Source of the DNA: Anabaena sp. WA102
GTDB taxonomy: Bacteria; Cyanobacteriota; Cyanobacteriia; Cyanobacteriales; Nostocaceae
DNA length: 64,000 bases
Reading direction: 5' to 3'
Assembly: GCF_001277295.1 (NCBI RefSeq)
Contig: NZ_CP011456.1
Location: forward strand, 1,550,001-1,614,000
The stretch's first letter is position 1, and each line of letters opens with the position of its first letter. The translations under genes were made by a program, and so were the position numbers. Shown here in pieces: positions 8,300-16,432 of this stretch. The notes under the pieces were generated by a model. It did not search any database, was not told the origin of the DNA, and saw nothing but the letters and a program-made list of their open reading frames with translations.

Positions 8300-8850
8300 A
8301 AGACCTTGTGGTACGTGGGAAACTCAGTCACAAAGCGTGCTGAGAGGGATGGTTCGACATGGCTCACCAGCCACGAATCGTGCGGTTTTAACCGCCTTGA
8401 ATATTTTGTCATTACCGCCTTGGAATCAAGAAATTCGGGGTACTTTTGTGATGTACTTTCAACGGGACAATTACCGATTCAAATTTCCCAACTCTGTACG
8501 CATAATGTTTTGCTCCAAAGAGCCTCCCATTTTTGGGGTAATGTTAGCTGATGCCTACGGCACGCTGCGCGAACGTCAATGTTTTAAGAGCTTTTTAGAC
8601 TTGCAACACTGTTTCAGTGACTTTAAAACTGTTTAATTGCAAATGACAGAGCAGGGAACTAGTGAGGCAGCGCGGTCTTGGGGGTTTCCCCCATGAGCGA
8701 CTGCTGAACCCCGAAGGGGCTACGCATTCGGTGGGTGTCGTGACTCAAAAAACGTAGTCAGTTAAGACTTAGACTGGTCAGTACAGCTTGCAATTTCTTA
8801 CAAGCTCAGTCCTTTTTAGGGCTGAGTTACTAACGCCTTTTAAAATTGAC
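8300..8850 (+). mobile_element. Non-coding IS-derived element with a structured RNA-like tail
   Basis: No credible coding sequence is found here. From ~8505 to ~8830 the sequence aligns in pieces with 62512-62760: shared GAGCCTCCCATTT(T/C)TGGGG, AGAGCAGGGAACTAG and AACGTAGT(T)C..GTTAAGA blocks, then two consecutive hairpins. Hairpin 1 pairs AGCTTG 8785-8790 with CAAGCT 8801-8806; hairpin 2 pairs 8805-8812 with 8819-8826. The layout resembles the right end of IS200/IS605- or IS607-type elements, where TnpB's guide (omega) RNA is encoded, but no tnpA or tnpB remains. An extra ~80-bp insertion (8665-8745) with GGGGGTTTCCCCC and CCCCGAAGGGG palindromes is absent from the other copy. The exact left boundary is unclear. 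Confidence 0.55.
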
Positions 8851-9009
8851 TCCAAATAGTAAATTATAGCATTTCTAGAAGAAATATTTCAGTTATGTAA
8901 CTAGAAAAAGACCAATTGATTTATGGTAGGATTTTCTAAATACAGCAGATTGCAGGTGAACTAAGTACAAAATTTCAACCAAAAACCAAGCATCAAGGGT
9001 TTTTAGCTC

Positions 9010-9050
9010 CTGACTCGGTGACTCGGTGACTCGGTGACTCGGTGACTCCT
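9010..9050. repeat. GACTCGGT octamer repeat
   Basis: About five tandem copies of GACTCGGT lie just downstream of infA (minus strand). Confidence 0.85.
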
Positions 9051-9059
9051 GCTATAGAT

Positions 9060-9284
9060 TTATTTCTTCCGCAGGCGATAGGTGATTCTACCTTTGGTTA
9101 AGTCGTAAGGTGTTAATTCAACTTTGACGCGATCGCCAGGTAAAATCTTGATGTAATTACGGCGAATTTTCCCAGAAATGTGTGCTAGGACATTAAAGCC
9201 GTTATCTAAGTCAACACGAAACATTGCATTAGGCAACGATTCGGTGACAGTCCCTTCCATTTCGATTAAATCTTGCTTAGACAA
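9060..9284 (-). CDS. infA: Translation initiation factor IF-1
   Basis: 74 residues of a single OB-fold: [40 protein letters not shown] and the C-terminal [13 protein letters not shown]-1 occupies the 30S A site during initiation. It lies 208 bp after adk; the downstream gap to rpmJ is enlarged by the element at 8300-8850. Confidence 0.97.
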
Positions 9285-9492
9285 GTTTTTTCCTCAACTC
9301 AACAATCTCCTATTGTCCTTGTACACTTTCATGGGCATCAAGAACACAATTAGAGAAAATATCAACAGTTTATTAATACATCTTAGCTAAAATTGACTTG
9401 TGCCTAGCTTGGAAGATAGGGGCGAGGTAATTAGGGAAGGGAAAATTTTGTTTTTTCTCTCTGCCGACATAGACCGCTACCCCTGAGTTTCT

Positions 9493-10047
9493 TTAAGCAG
9501 CTATGATATTTTTCAAATCGGTAAAAACTTCTTCTTGGGACTGATTACCGTTGACTGTGAGGAGTTTTTGGCGATCGCTGTAATAGTTAATTAAGGGTGC
9601 AGTGTCATCACGGTAAACCTCCAAGCGCCGACGAATTACTTCTTCAGTATCATCTTTTCGTCCGCGTCCTAGTAACCGGGTAATAACAGTTTCATCTGGT
9701 GCATCCAGATTGACTACTTTTTCACCACCCTGTCCTAGACTTGTGAGTAATGCTACTAGAAACTCTGCTTGTGTAACTTTACGAGGAAAGCCATCTAAAA
9801 TCCAACCTGTTTTAGCATCTGGTTGTTTCAGGCGTTCTTCAACCATATCTTCTACTAATTTGTCGGGGACTAATTCGCCTTTATCCATAAAACTTTGGGC
9901 TTGTATGCCCAAATTTGTTTTGTCTTGAATGGCTTGACGTAAAATGTCACCTGTAGAAATATGGGGAATCTGCAAAAATGCAGCCAAGGTTTGAGCTTGA
10001 GTTCCTTTACCAGCACCCGGTGGTCCCAAGAAGATTAATCGCGTCAC
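9493..10047 (-). CDS. adk: Adenylate kinase, short form
   Basis: 184 residues. The P-loop GPPGAGKGTQ is at residues 8-17, with the AMP-binding STGDILRQAI and DGFPRKVTQAE segments. The ~30-residue zinc-type LID insert of long adenylate kinases is absent, which is usual in cyanobacteria. The enzyme interconverts ATP + AMP and 2 ADP. Its start overlaps the secY stop by one base, so translation is coupled. Confidence 0.96.
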   Translation of the reverse strand: MTRLIFLGPPGAGKGTQAQTLAAFLQIPHISTGDILRQAIQDKTNLGIQAQSFMDKGELVPDKLVEDMVEERLKQPDAKTGWILDGFPRKVTQAEFLVALLTSLGQGGEKVVNLDAPDETVITRLLGRGRKDDTEEVIRRRLEVYRDDTAPLINYYSDRQKLLTVNGNQSQEEVFTDLKNIIAA

Positions 10048-11360
10048 TATTGTTTCACCATTCCTTCATATCGCTGAGAGATAACGTAAGTTTGGATTTG
10101 TTTAGCAGTATCAATTGCCACACCAACTAAAATCAACAAAGATGTCGCACCCAAACCTTTAAATGTGGGAACTTTTAAGGCACTTTCTACGGCTGTGGGA
10201 ATAATTGCCACTAAACCTAAAAAGATAGCCCCTAAAAAAGTCAGTCGGTTTGTGACCTTTTCGATATACTCACTAGTAGCTTTTCCAGGACGAATACCGG
10301 GAATACTAGAACCCATTTTTTTCAAATTCTGAGCCACGTCTACAGGGTTGAGAATCAACGAAGAATAGAAGTAACTGAAGAAAACAATGGAAGTTAAGTA
10401 AACGAGGGCATATACCCAAGGTGCAGAACCACCGGGACTTAAATAGGTATTAACAATGTTTGCTAATTCGGGATTTTTAGTGAAATTGGCGACTAAAAGT
10501 GGCAAACTCAGGATGGCGGCTGCGAAAATAATCGGCATTACTCCGCCAGAATTAAGCCGTAAGGGCAAATAACTCCGCTGTTCTGCTAAAACTCTTCTGC
10601 CTACTTGACGACGAGCAGAAATAATAGGGATGCGGCGCATTCCTTCCTGTACGAACACAATACCCACGATTGTGAACATAAAAACTAGTACAAGGACGAT
10701 GACACGCCCAACAATTTCCCGTCCACCAACTTGTACCAAGTCAATGGTATCGCCCAGAGATTTGGGTAAAGAAGCCACAATGTTGACAAAAATCAACAAA
10801 GATGCCCCATTGCCAATCCCCCGTTCAGTAATCAGTTCCGATGCCCACATAACGAACATTGAACCAGCAGTAAGGGCGATCGCAGTTTCTGCGACAAATA
10901 TTGGACCTGGGTTGAGAGCAAATTGTTGGAGGAATAATGCCGAAAAAGCTACACTTTGAATAATTGCCCAAACTACTGTCACATAGCGGGTAATTTGTGA
11001 TATTTTCCGCCGACCTGCTTCCCCTTCATTTTTCTGTAAATTTTCTAAAGATGGCAGAGCAGCAGTGAGCAATTGGATGATAATGGAGGCATTAATAAAG
11101 GGCAAAATCCCCAAAGCAAAGATCCCCAAAGTAGAGAGTCCCCGCCCAGAGAATATATCCAATAAACCGAAGATGGAATTGTTGCCCGATATAGCCTCAG
11201 CAAACTTAGGTCTATCAATTCCTGGAACAGGCAAAAATATCCCCAGGCGAACCAAAATTAAAATACCGACGGTTACAAGCAGCCTACCTCTCAGTCCGGC
11301 TGCTTGCGCCATCTGCATAAAAGTTTCTTGAGCCGTTGGGGCTTTGTCTCGACTGATCAT
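10047..11360 (-). CDS. secY: Protein translocase subunit SecY
   Basis: 437 residues, about ten membrane segments. Landmarks are LGIFLPVPGIDR, the plug-region GRGLSTLGIFALGILPFINA, SLLIFVNIV, and the C-terminal loop with RPGKATSEYIEKVTNRLTFL. Forms the SecYEG channel in plasma and thylakoid membranes. It follows rplO in the spc arrangement after 130 bp. Confidence 0.97.
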   Translation of the reverse strand: MISRDKAPTAQETFMQMAQAAGLRGRLLVTVGILILVRLGIFLPVPGIDRPKFAEAISGNNSIFGLLDIFSGRGLSTLGIFALGILPFINASIIIQLLTAALPSLENLQKNEGEAGRRKISQITRYVTVVWAIIQSVAFSALFLQQFALNPGPIFVAETAIALTAGSMFVMWASELITERGIGNGASLLIFVNIVASLPKSLGDTIDLVQVGGREIVGRVIVLVLVFMFTIVGIVFVQEGMRRIPIISARRQVGRRVLAEQRSYLPLRLNSGGVMPIIFAAAILSLPLLVANFTKNPELANIVNTYLSPGGSAPWVYALVYLTSIVFFSYFYSSLILNPVDVAQNLKKMGSSIPGIRPGKATSEYIEKVTNRLTFLGAIFLGLVAIIPTAVESALKVPTFKGLGATSLLILVGVAIDTAKQIQTYVISQRYEGMVKQ

Positions 11361-11490
11361 AGAGTTTTACCTTTGAAGTCCTAACTATGATTTACGTGAT
11401 TCATGATGACGAAGATGATTAAGGTATCTTGTGAACAATAACCTCTTCCCCCCAATCACGAGGTTATCGGCAGTCCTTACCCCTCATCTT

Positions 11491-11934
11491 TTATACAGTT
11501 TCACAACTCCCACCGGCAGCCTCAATTTTAATCCGAGCTTGACCTGTGAAAGCAGCAGCTTTTACCTGAAGAGGAACATTCAATTCTCCATTACCCAAAA
11601 TTTTCAATTCACCTTTAACAGTGGTTAAGATACCCGCCGCTTTTAAGGATTCCAATGTTACTTCTGAGTTAGCAGGCAAGTTAGCTAATTTCTCTACATT
11701 AATCGTAGTGTAAATTCTCCGGTTAATGAGGGGGAAGCCCTTGAGTTTAGGTATCCGGCGGTACAATGGCTGTTGACCACCTTCAAAACCTGGTCTTGTG
11801 CCACTACCGGAACGGGATTTTTGACCCCGCATCCCTAGACCAGCACTAGCACCTTGTCCAGCAGAAATACCTCTACCTACACGCTTACGGCGTTTTTTAG
11901 AGCCTTTTTGGGGCTTAACATCATTAAGTCTCAT
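11491..11934 (-). CDS. rplO: 50S ribosomal protein uL15
   Basis: 147 residues. The glycine/arginine-rich N-terminus (KKRRKRVGRGISAGQGASAG) and GFEGGQQPLYRRIPKLKGF identify uL15, a late 50S assembly protein. The rpmD (uL30) gene often found between rpsE and rplO in other bacteria is absent, as is normal for cyanobacteria. Confidence 0.97.
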   Translation of the reverse strand: MRLNDVKPQKGSKKRRKRVGRGISAGQGASAGLGMRGQKSRSGSGTRPGFEGGQQPLYRRIPKLKGFPLINRRIYTTINVEKLANLPANSEVTLESLKAAGILTTVKGELKILGNGELNVPLQVKAAAFTGQARIKIEAAGGSCETV

Positions 11935-11998
11935 TTTGATTTGGGATTTTAGATTTTAGATTTTGGATTTTAGATTGAGAATCTGATACAAAGGGTGA

Positions 11999-12523
11999 CT
12001 AAATATAGAGTTTCTCAATGGCGATACCGCGATCTTCAGCAACTTCACTTAATGTCCGCAGGGTAGATAGAGCATTAACTGCGGCTCTGGCATTGTTCAA
12101 AGGGTTATTTGAACCTAGTTGTTTGGCAAGAATGTTCCGTATTCCTGCTAACTCTAGTACAGTCCGTACAGCACCCCCGGCAATTACCCCTGTACCTGGT
12201 GCGGCTGGGCGCATCATGACTTTAGCTCCGCCACCGATACCATCAATGGGGTGAGGAATGGAATTGGATTTAGTGATAGGGATGTCAATTAGATGTTTTT
12301 TACCATCAGCGACACCTTTTTTAACTGCACCAATTACATCTGATGCCTTACCAACTCCGACTCCCACTTGTCCTCGTTCATTACCGACGACGACAATGGC
12401 ACGGAAGCTGAGTTTTTTACCACCTTTGACGACTTTACTCACCCGGCGGATTTGGATAACTCGCTCTTGCCAGGTGGTTTCTTCTTTTTTTGTACGGCTT
12501 GCTTTACGACGACCGGTTACCAT
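11999..12523 (-). CDS. rpsE: 30S ribosomal protein uS5
   Basis: 174 residues from ATG 12523; a TTG two codons upstream is a less likely start. WQERVIQIRRVSKVVKGGKK and GIGGGAKVMMRPAAPGTGVI are signature uS5 segments; the protein lines the mRNA entry channel and affects decoding accuracy. It lies 64 bp before rplO. Confidence 0.96.
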   Translation of the reverse strand: MVTGRRKASRTKKEETTWQERVIQIRRVSKVVKGGKKLSFRAIVVVGNERGQVGVGVGKASDVIGAVKKGVADGKKHLIDIPITKSNSIPHPIDGIGGGAKVMMRPAAPGTGVIAGGAVRTVLELAGIRNILAKQLGSNNPLNNARAAVNALSTLRTLSEVAEDRGIAIEKLYI

Positions 12524-12540
12524 AATCAATGCTCTCTTTT

Positions 12541-12582
12541 AGTTGTCAGTTGTCAGTTGTCAGTTGTCAGTTGTCAGTTGCT
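12541..12582. repeat. TTGTCAG heptamer repeats
   Basis: About six tandem copies of TTGTCAG occupy the rplR-rpsE gap. Confidence 0.85.
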
Positions 12583-12606
12583 ACTGACTATTGACTACTG
12601 ACGGAC

Positions 12607-12969
12607 TTAGAAATCTAGACCAGCTTCGCGTGCCGCCTCAGCCAGTGCTTTAATGCGACCATGATAAAGGTTGCCACCACGGTCAAAAACGACTTTAGTG
12701 ATGCCTTTTTCTAGGGCGCGTACAGCTACCAATTTACCAACTTGCACTGATGCGTCACAGTTAGCACCAGAAACTACGTTAGATTTCAATTCTGGTTCTA
12801 CGGTTGATGCGGCAACTATAGTTTCTTGCTTGGTATCATCAATTACCTGAGCATAAATATGCTCATTGGATCGAAATATAGCCAAACGTGGACGTTCTGG
12901 AGAACCTTTGACTTTGCCCCGAACGCGCCGATGACGACGTTGTTTTGATTCTTTGCGTGTAAGTTTCAT
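12607..12969 (-). CDS. rplR: 50S ribosomal protein uL18
   Basis: 120 residues. RHRRVRGKVKGSPERPRLAI, RSNEHIYAQVIDDTKQETI and the C-terminal DRGGNLYHGRIKALAEAARE are typical of uL18, which binds 5S rRNA. Only 2 bp separate it from rplF. Confidence 0.97.
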   Translation of the reverse strand: MKLTRKESKQRRHRRVRGKVKGSPERPRLAIFRSNEHIYAQVIDDTKQETIVAASTVEPELKSNVVSGANCDASVQVGKLVAVRALEKGITKVVFDRGGNLYHGRIKALAEAAREAGLDF

Positions 12970-12971
12970 GT

Positions 12972-13520
12972 TTACTTCTTACCACCCTTACCAGTCTTAC
13001 CAGCTTTGCGTCTGACCACTTCACCTGCATAGCGAATACCTTTACCTTTGTAAGGTTCAGGGGGACGGACTGCACGAATTTTAGCTGCTGTATTTCCTAC
13101 AATTTCTTTGTCATAACCGCTGACTATGACATTAGTAGTACCTTCTACTGCAAATTGAATTCCTTCTGGTGGTTCAATTTGCACTTTATGGCTATAACCC
13201 ATATTTAAAACTAGGTTACGGCCTTCAAGTTGGGCGCGATAACCAACCCCTTGGATTTCCAAGCGACGTTGAAAACCCTGGGATACTCCCTCCACCATAT
13301 TGGCCACCAAGGTGCGGCTCAGACCGTGCATTTGTCTGGAGGTGCGGGTTTCATCACGACGAGTAACTAGCAATGTTTCTCCATCTAAGGAGAGTATGAC
13401 ATTGTTAGGTAGTTGACGGGAAAGTTCACCTTTAGGACCTTTCACCACTACTTTGACACCATCAATCGCCACTTGCACTTTGGCGGGAATGGTAATTGGA
13501 CGTTTACCAATACGAGACAT
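12972..13520 (-). CDS. rplF: 50S ribosomal protein uL6
   Basis: 182 residues. MSRIGKRPITIPAKVQVAID at the N-terminus and RAVRPPEPYKGKGIRYAGE near the C-terminus are diagnostic. uL6 lies by the GTPase-associated centre next to the sarcin-ricin loop. It precedes rplR closely and follows rpsH after an 87-bp repeat-filled gap. Confidence 0.97.
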   Translation of the reverse strand: MSRIGKRPITIPAKVQVAIDGVKVVVKGPKGELSRQLPNNVILSLDGETLLVTRRDETRTSRQMHGLSRTLVANMVEGVSQGFQRRLEIQGVGYRAQLEGRNLVLNMGYSHKVQIEPPEGIQFAVEGTTNVIVSGYDKEIVGNTAAKIRAVRPPEPYKGKGIRYAGEVVRRKAGKTGKGGKK

Positions 13521-13531
13521 GATTTTTTGTT

Positions 13532-13605
13532 CTTTGTCAGTTGTTTTTTGTCAGTTGTCAGTTGTTGGTTGTTTTGCCACTGACCAATGACCAATGACCA
13601 ATGAC
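13532..13605. repeat. TTGTCAG and CAATGAC heptamers
   Basis: TTGTCAG copies (to ~13570) and three tandem CCAATGA copies (to ~13605) lie between rpsH and rplF. Confidence 0.8.
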
Positions 13606-13607
13606 GA

Positions 13608-14009
13608 CTACCAAACGTGGCAAAGCACTTCACCGCCTAGATTTTGGCGGCGTGCTTCGCGGTCAGTCATAATCCCACTGGATGTAGAAATAATGGCAAT
13701 ACCGATACCGCCTAGCACTCTTGGTAATTCTTTTCTATTGGAGTAAACACGCAAACCTGGTTTACTCACTCGTTTTAGGGCAGTGATTAGGGGTTGGCGA
13801 TTTTTACCTTTGTATTTCAGGGAAATAACTAGGTTCCGCTTAATTCCTTCTCCTGCTTCTTCAACTTCCGCAATGAAGCCTTCTTCTCGCAGTACCTTGG
13901 CAATACTACGAGTCATCTTTGTAGCTGGTACTTGCGTAGTTTGATGCCTTGCCATATTGGCATTGCGGATGCGCGTCAGCATATCTGCAATTGTGTCGTT
14001 AGCCGCCAT
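13608..14009 (-). CDS. rpsH: 30S ribosomal protein uS8
   Basis: 133 residues. NDTIADMLTRIRNANMARHQ and the C-terminal GIAIISTSSGIMTDREARR with GGEVLCHVW are the family signatures. It binds the central domain of 16S rRNA. It follows rplE by 20 bp; rpsN (uS14), present here in many bacteria, is missing from this site. Confidence 0.97.
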   Translation of the reverse strand: MAANDTIADMLTRIRNANMARHQTTQVPATKMTRSIAKVLREEGFIAEVEEAGEGIKRNLVISLKYKGKNRQPLITALKRVSKPGLRVYSNRKELPRVLGGIGIAIISTSSGIMTDREARRQNLGGEVLCHVW

Positions 14010-14029
14010 CGTTCCCTCTTTAGATGAAC

Positions 14030-14578
14030 TTATTGATCGCGAAAGGGCATTCCCATTTCCTTAAGTAAGGCGCGGCCCTCTTCGTCGGTTTTTGCCGTGG
14101 TGATGATAGAAATATCTAAACCCCGGACTTGATCGATTCTGTCATATTCCACTTCTGGAAAAATTAGCTGTTCGCGCACACCCAGAGTGTAGTTGCCACG
14201 GCCGTCAAAGCTTTTGGGGCTGACACCGCGAAAGTCTCTGATTCTGGGTAGTGTCAGGTTAATCAGACGATCTAAAAAAGCGTACATCCGTTCGCCTCTT
14301 AGTGTCACCATAATCCCGACGGGCATACCTTGACGAATTTTAAAGCCGGCGATCGCTTTCTTTGCCCGTGTTACCACAGGTTTTTGTCCAGTAATCAGGG
14401 CTATTTCGCTGATGGATGCCTCTAGTGATTTAGCGTTTTGAGCAGCTTCTCCCAAACCTCTGTTGATAGTTACCTTAATCACCTTCGGCACTTGATGCAC
14501 GTTGGTGTATTGAAACTGATTAATTAATTTGGGAGTAATTGTCTCTTGATATACAGTTTTGAGTCGTGTTATGGCCAT
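14030..14578 (-). CDS. rplE: 50S ribosomal protein uL5
   Basis: 182 residues. VPKVIKVTINRGLGEAAQNA, ITGQKPVVTRAKKAIAGFKI and the C-terminal ISIITTAKTDEEGRALLKEM match uL5, which binds 5S rRNA and bridges to uS13. It lies 103 bp after rplX, a gap that carries heptamer repeats. Confidence 0.97.
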   Translation of the reverse strand: MAITRLKTVYQETITPKLINQFQYTNVHQVPKVIKVTINRGLGEAAQNAKSLEASISEIALITGQKPVVTRAKKAIAGFKIRQGMPVGIMVTLRGERMYAFLDRLINLTLPRIRDFRGVSPKSFDGRGNYTLGVREQLIFPEVEYDRIDQVRGLDISIITTAKTDEEGRALLKEMGMPFRDQ

Positions 14579-14629
14579 AGTGTTTGTCCTGTTATTCCCT
14601 GGTCTTGGTCAGGGAAAGTTCTTTCTCAG

Positions 14630-14656
14630 TTGTCAGTTGTCAGTTGTCAGTTGTTG
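14630..14656. repeat. TTGTCAG heptamer repeats
   Basis: Three to four tandem TTGTCAG copies lie between rplX and rplE. Confidence 0.8.
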
Positions 14657-14681
14657 TTTACTAATGACGAATGACTAATAA

Positions 14682-15032
14682 CTATTTATCAAGAATCTCA
14701 CCTGTTTTTTTGAGCATTCTCACTTTCTTGCCTTCGGCGGTGAAAGTGTAGCAGACACGACTAGCAACGTTTTGCTTGGTGGAATAGAGCATCACATTGG
14801 AGCTATGAATGGGGTACTCCTGGGTGACTATTTGCCCTGATTCGCCTTCCTGCTGGGGTTTCACGTGCTTGGTTTTAATGTTGACACCTTTGACAAGAAC
14901 TTTGCTCAGTTGTGGTAGTGCTTTAATCACTTCACCAACTTTACCTTTATCTTTGCCAGCGATGACTTGCACAGTATCACCAGTTTTGACGTGCATTTTA
15001 TGAAAAACTTTGGGTTGTGGGCGCTTTGCCAT
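14682..15032 (-). CDS. rplX: 50S ribosomal protein uL24
   Basis: 116 residues with the KOW motif (VKTGDTVQVIAGKDKGKVGE) and GVNIKTKHVKPQQEGESGQI. uL24 is one of the two initiator proteins of 50S assembly. Its start overlaps the end of rplN by one base. Confidence 0.97.
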   Translation of the reverse strand: MAKRPQPKVFHKMHVKTGDTVQVIAGKDKGKVGEVIKALPQLSKVLVKGVNIKTKHVKPQQEGESGQIVTQEYPIHSSNVMLYSTKQNVASRVCYTFTAEGKKVRMLKKTGEILDK

Positions 15033-15400
15033 TACAGCACCTCCGGAGCCAGAGAAACAATTTTAGTAAAGTTTTTATCGCGCAGTTCTCGAGCTACAGG
15101 TCCAAATACCCGTGTACCTCTAGGATTACCTTCTTTATTGATAATCACTGCGGCGTTATCGTCAAAACGGATGCACATACCGCTATCACGACTTATTGCT
15201 TTACGTGTTCGTACGATTACTGCTTCTACAACATCAGACTTTTTGACAGCCATGTTGGGTGAAGACTCTTTGACAACAGCGATAATTCTATCGCCTACGC
15301 CACCATAACGGCGGTTACCTGCACCTAATACGCGGATGCACATTAGTTTTTTAGCACCGCTATTATCTGCGACATTCAGATAAGATTGGGGTTGAATCAC
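15032..15400 (-). CDS. rplN: 50S ribosomal protein uL14
   Basis: 122 residues. MIQPQSYLNVADNSGAKKLM, the RTRKAISRDSGMCIRFDDNA stretch and the C-terminal KIVSLAPEVL identify uL14, which forms an intersubunit bridge. It overlaps rplX by one base. Confidence 0.97.
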   Translation of the reverse strand: MIQPQSYLNVADNSGAKKLMCIRVLGAGNRRYGGVGDRIIAVVKESSPNMAVKKSDVVEAVIVRTRKAISRDSGMCIRFDDNAAVIINKEGNPRGTRVFGPVARELRDKNFTKIVSLAPEVL

Positions 15401-15446
15401 AACTGGTCTCTCTTTTGGGGTCGTTGTAAGTTAATACAACTGTTTA

Positions 15447-15695
15447 CTATGTAGCTTTGGTGTTCAGAATTTCTGCAACTTGCCAACGCTTGGTTTTGCT
15501 CAGGGGTCTGGTTTCTTGAATCCGCACGCGATCGCCTGTTTTACAGGTATTTTCTTCGTCGTGAACTTTATAGCGGCGGGTTTGAACTACGATTTTGCCG
15601 TACTTGGGGTGAGGAGCGCGGTTTTCTATGGCTACTACCACAGTTTTTTGCATTTTATCGCTCACTACCAAGCCAACTCGTTCTTTGACTGCCAT
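15447..15695 (-). CDS. rpsQ: 30S ribosomal protein uS17
   Basis: 82 residues. KERVGLVVSDKMQKTVVVAI, HPKYGKIVVQTRRYKVHDEE and GDRVRIQETRPLSKTKRW are the uS17 OB-fold signatures. It lies 6 bp after rpmC. Confidence 0.97.
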   Translation of the reverse strand: MAVKERVGLVVSDKMQKTVVVAIENRAPHPKYGKIVVQTRRYKVHDEENTCKTGDRVRIQETRPLSKTKRWQVAEILNTKAT

Positions 15696-15701
15696 AATTT
15701 C

Positions 15702-15929
15702 CTACTTTTGCTCTTGGTCTGAAAGACTTGCTGCCCGTTTCCGTTCTCCTTCTACTGTCAGCAATTGGGAGAGACGATGGCGTGCGTGTTTGAACTGGTG
15801 AGGCTTTTCTAGTTGTCTTGTGGCTTTTTGCAAGCGCAACTGGAACAATTGTCTCTTAACGGCGACAATTTCCTCGGCCAGTCTTTCGTCATTTAATTCT
15901 CTAGCTTCCGCAATCTTGGGAAGAGGCAT
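15702..15929 (-). CDS. rpmC: 50S ribosomal protein uL29
   Basis: 75 residues, a helical hairpin: EARELNDERLAEEIVAVKRQ then LFQLRLQKATRQLEKPHQFK. It sits at the exit tunnel near the trigger factor site. It is slightly longer than the ~65-residue norm through its C-terminal tail. Three bp separate it from rplP. Confidence 0.95.
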   Translation of the reverse strand: MPLPKIAEARELNDERLAEEIVAVKRQLFQLRLQKATRQLEKPHQFKHARHRLSQLLTVEGERKRAASLSDQEQK

Positions 15930-15932
15930 AAC

Positions 15933-16358
15933 CTACTCCTGCTCCTGTGGTTGAGAGCGCACAATAAATTTGGTCTTAATTGGTAACTTAGCGTCAGCCA
16001 ATCGCATAGCTTCGCGGGCAATTTCTTCAGTCACGCCGCCAATTTCAAACATGATCCGGCCTGGCTTGACTACGGCTACCCAAAATTCTGGGTTACCTTT
16101 ACCAGAACCCATCCGGGTTTCAGCAGGACGCATGGTGATTGGTTTGTCAGGGAAAATCCGAATCCAGATTTTGCCACCCCGGCGAATATACCGAGTCATT
16201 GCCCGACGGGAAGCCTCGATTTGCCGTGAGGTAATCCAAGATGGTTCTTGGGCTTGGAGTCCAAAATCCCCAAAGTTGAGGGTACTGCCTCGGCTGGCAA
16301 GACCTTCCATGCGTCCGCGTTGTTGTTTGCGGAATTTAGTTCTTCTAGGACTTAACAT
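15933..16358 (-). CDS. rplP: 50S ribosomal protein uL16
   Basis: 141 residues. MLSPRRTKFRKQQRGRMEGL, KIWIRIFPDKPITMRPAETR and GSGKGNPEFWVAVVKPGRI are invariant uL16 segments; the protein organises the A-site region of 23S rRNA. Confidence 0.97.
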   Translation of the reverse strand: MLSPRRTKFRKQQRGRMEGLASRGSTLNFGDFGLQAQEPSWITSRQIEASRRAMTRYIRRGGKIWIRIFPDKPITMRPAETRMGSGKGNPEFWVAVVKPGRIMFEIGGVTEEIAREAMRLADAKLPIKTKFIVRSQPQEQE

Positions 16359-16362
16359 GATT

Positions 16363-16405
16363 TGTCAGTTGTCGGTTGTCAGTTGTCAGTTGTCAGTTGT
16401 CAGTT
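16363..16405. repeat. TTGTCAG heptamer repeats
   Basis: Five to six tandem TTGTCAG/TTGTCGG copies fill most of the 74-bp rpsC-rplP gap. Confidence 0.85.
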
Positions 16406-16432
16406 TTTTTGCCACTGACTATTGAGCATTGA

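Noticed and set aside
8306..8636. Small ORFs between rpmJ and infA as genes
   Set aside because: They overlap in two frames, resemble no protein, and one shares its tail with the other copy of the element only through DNA homology.
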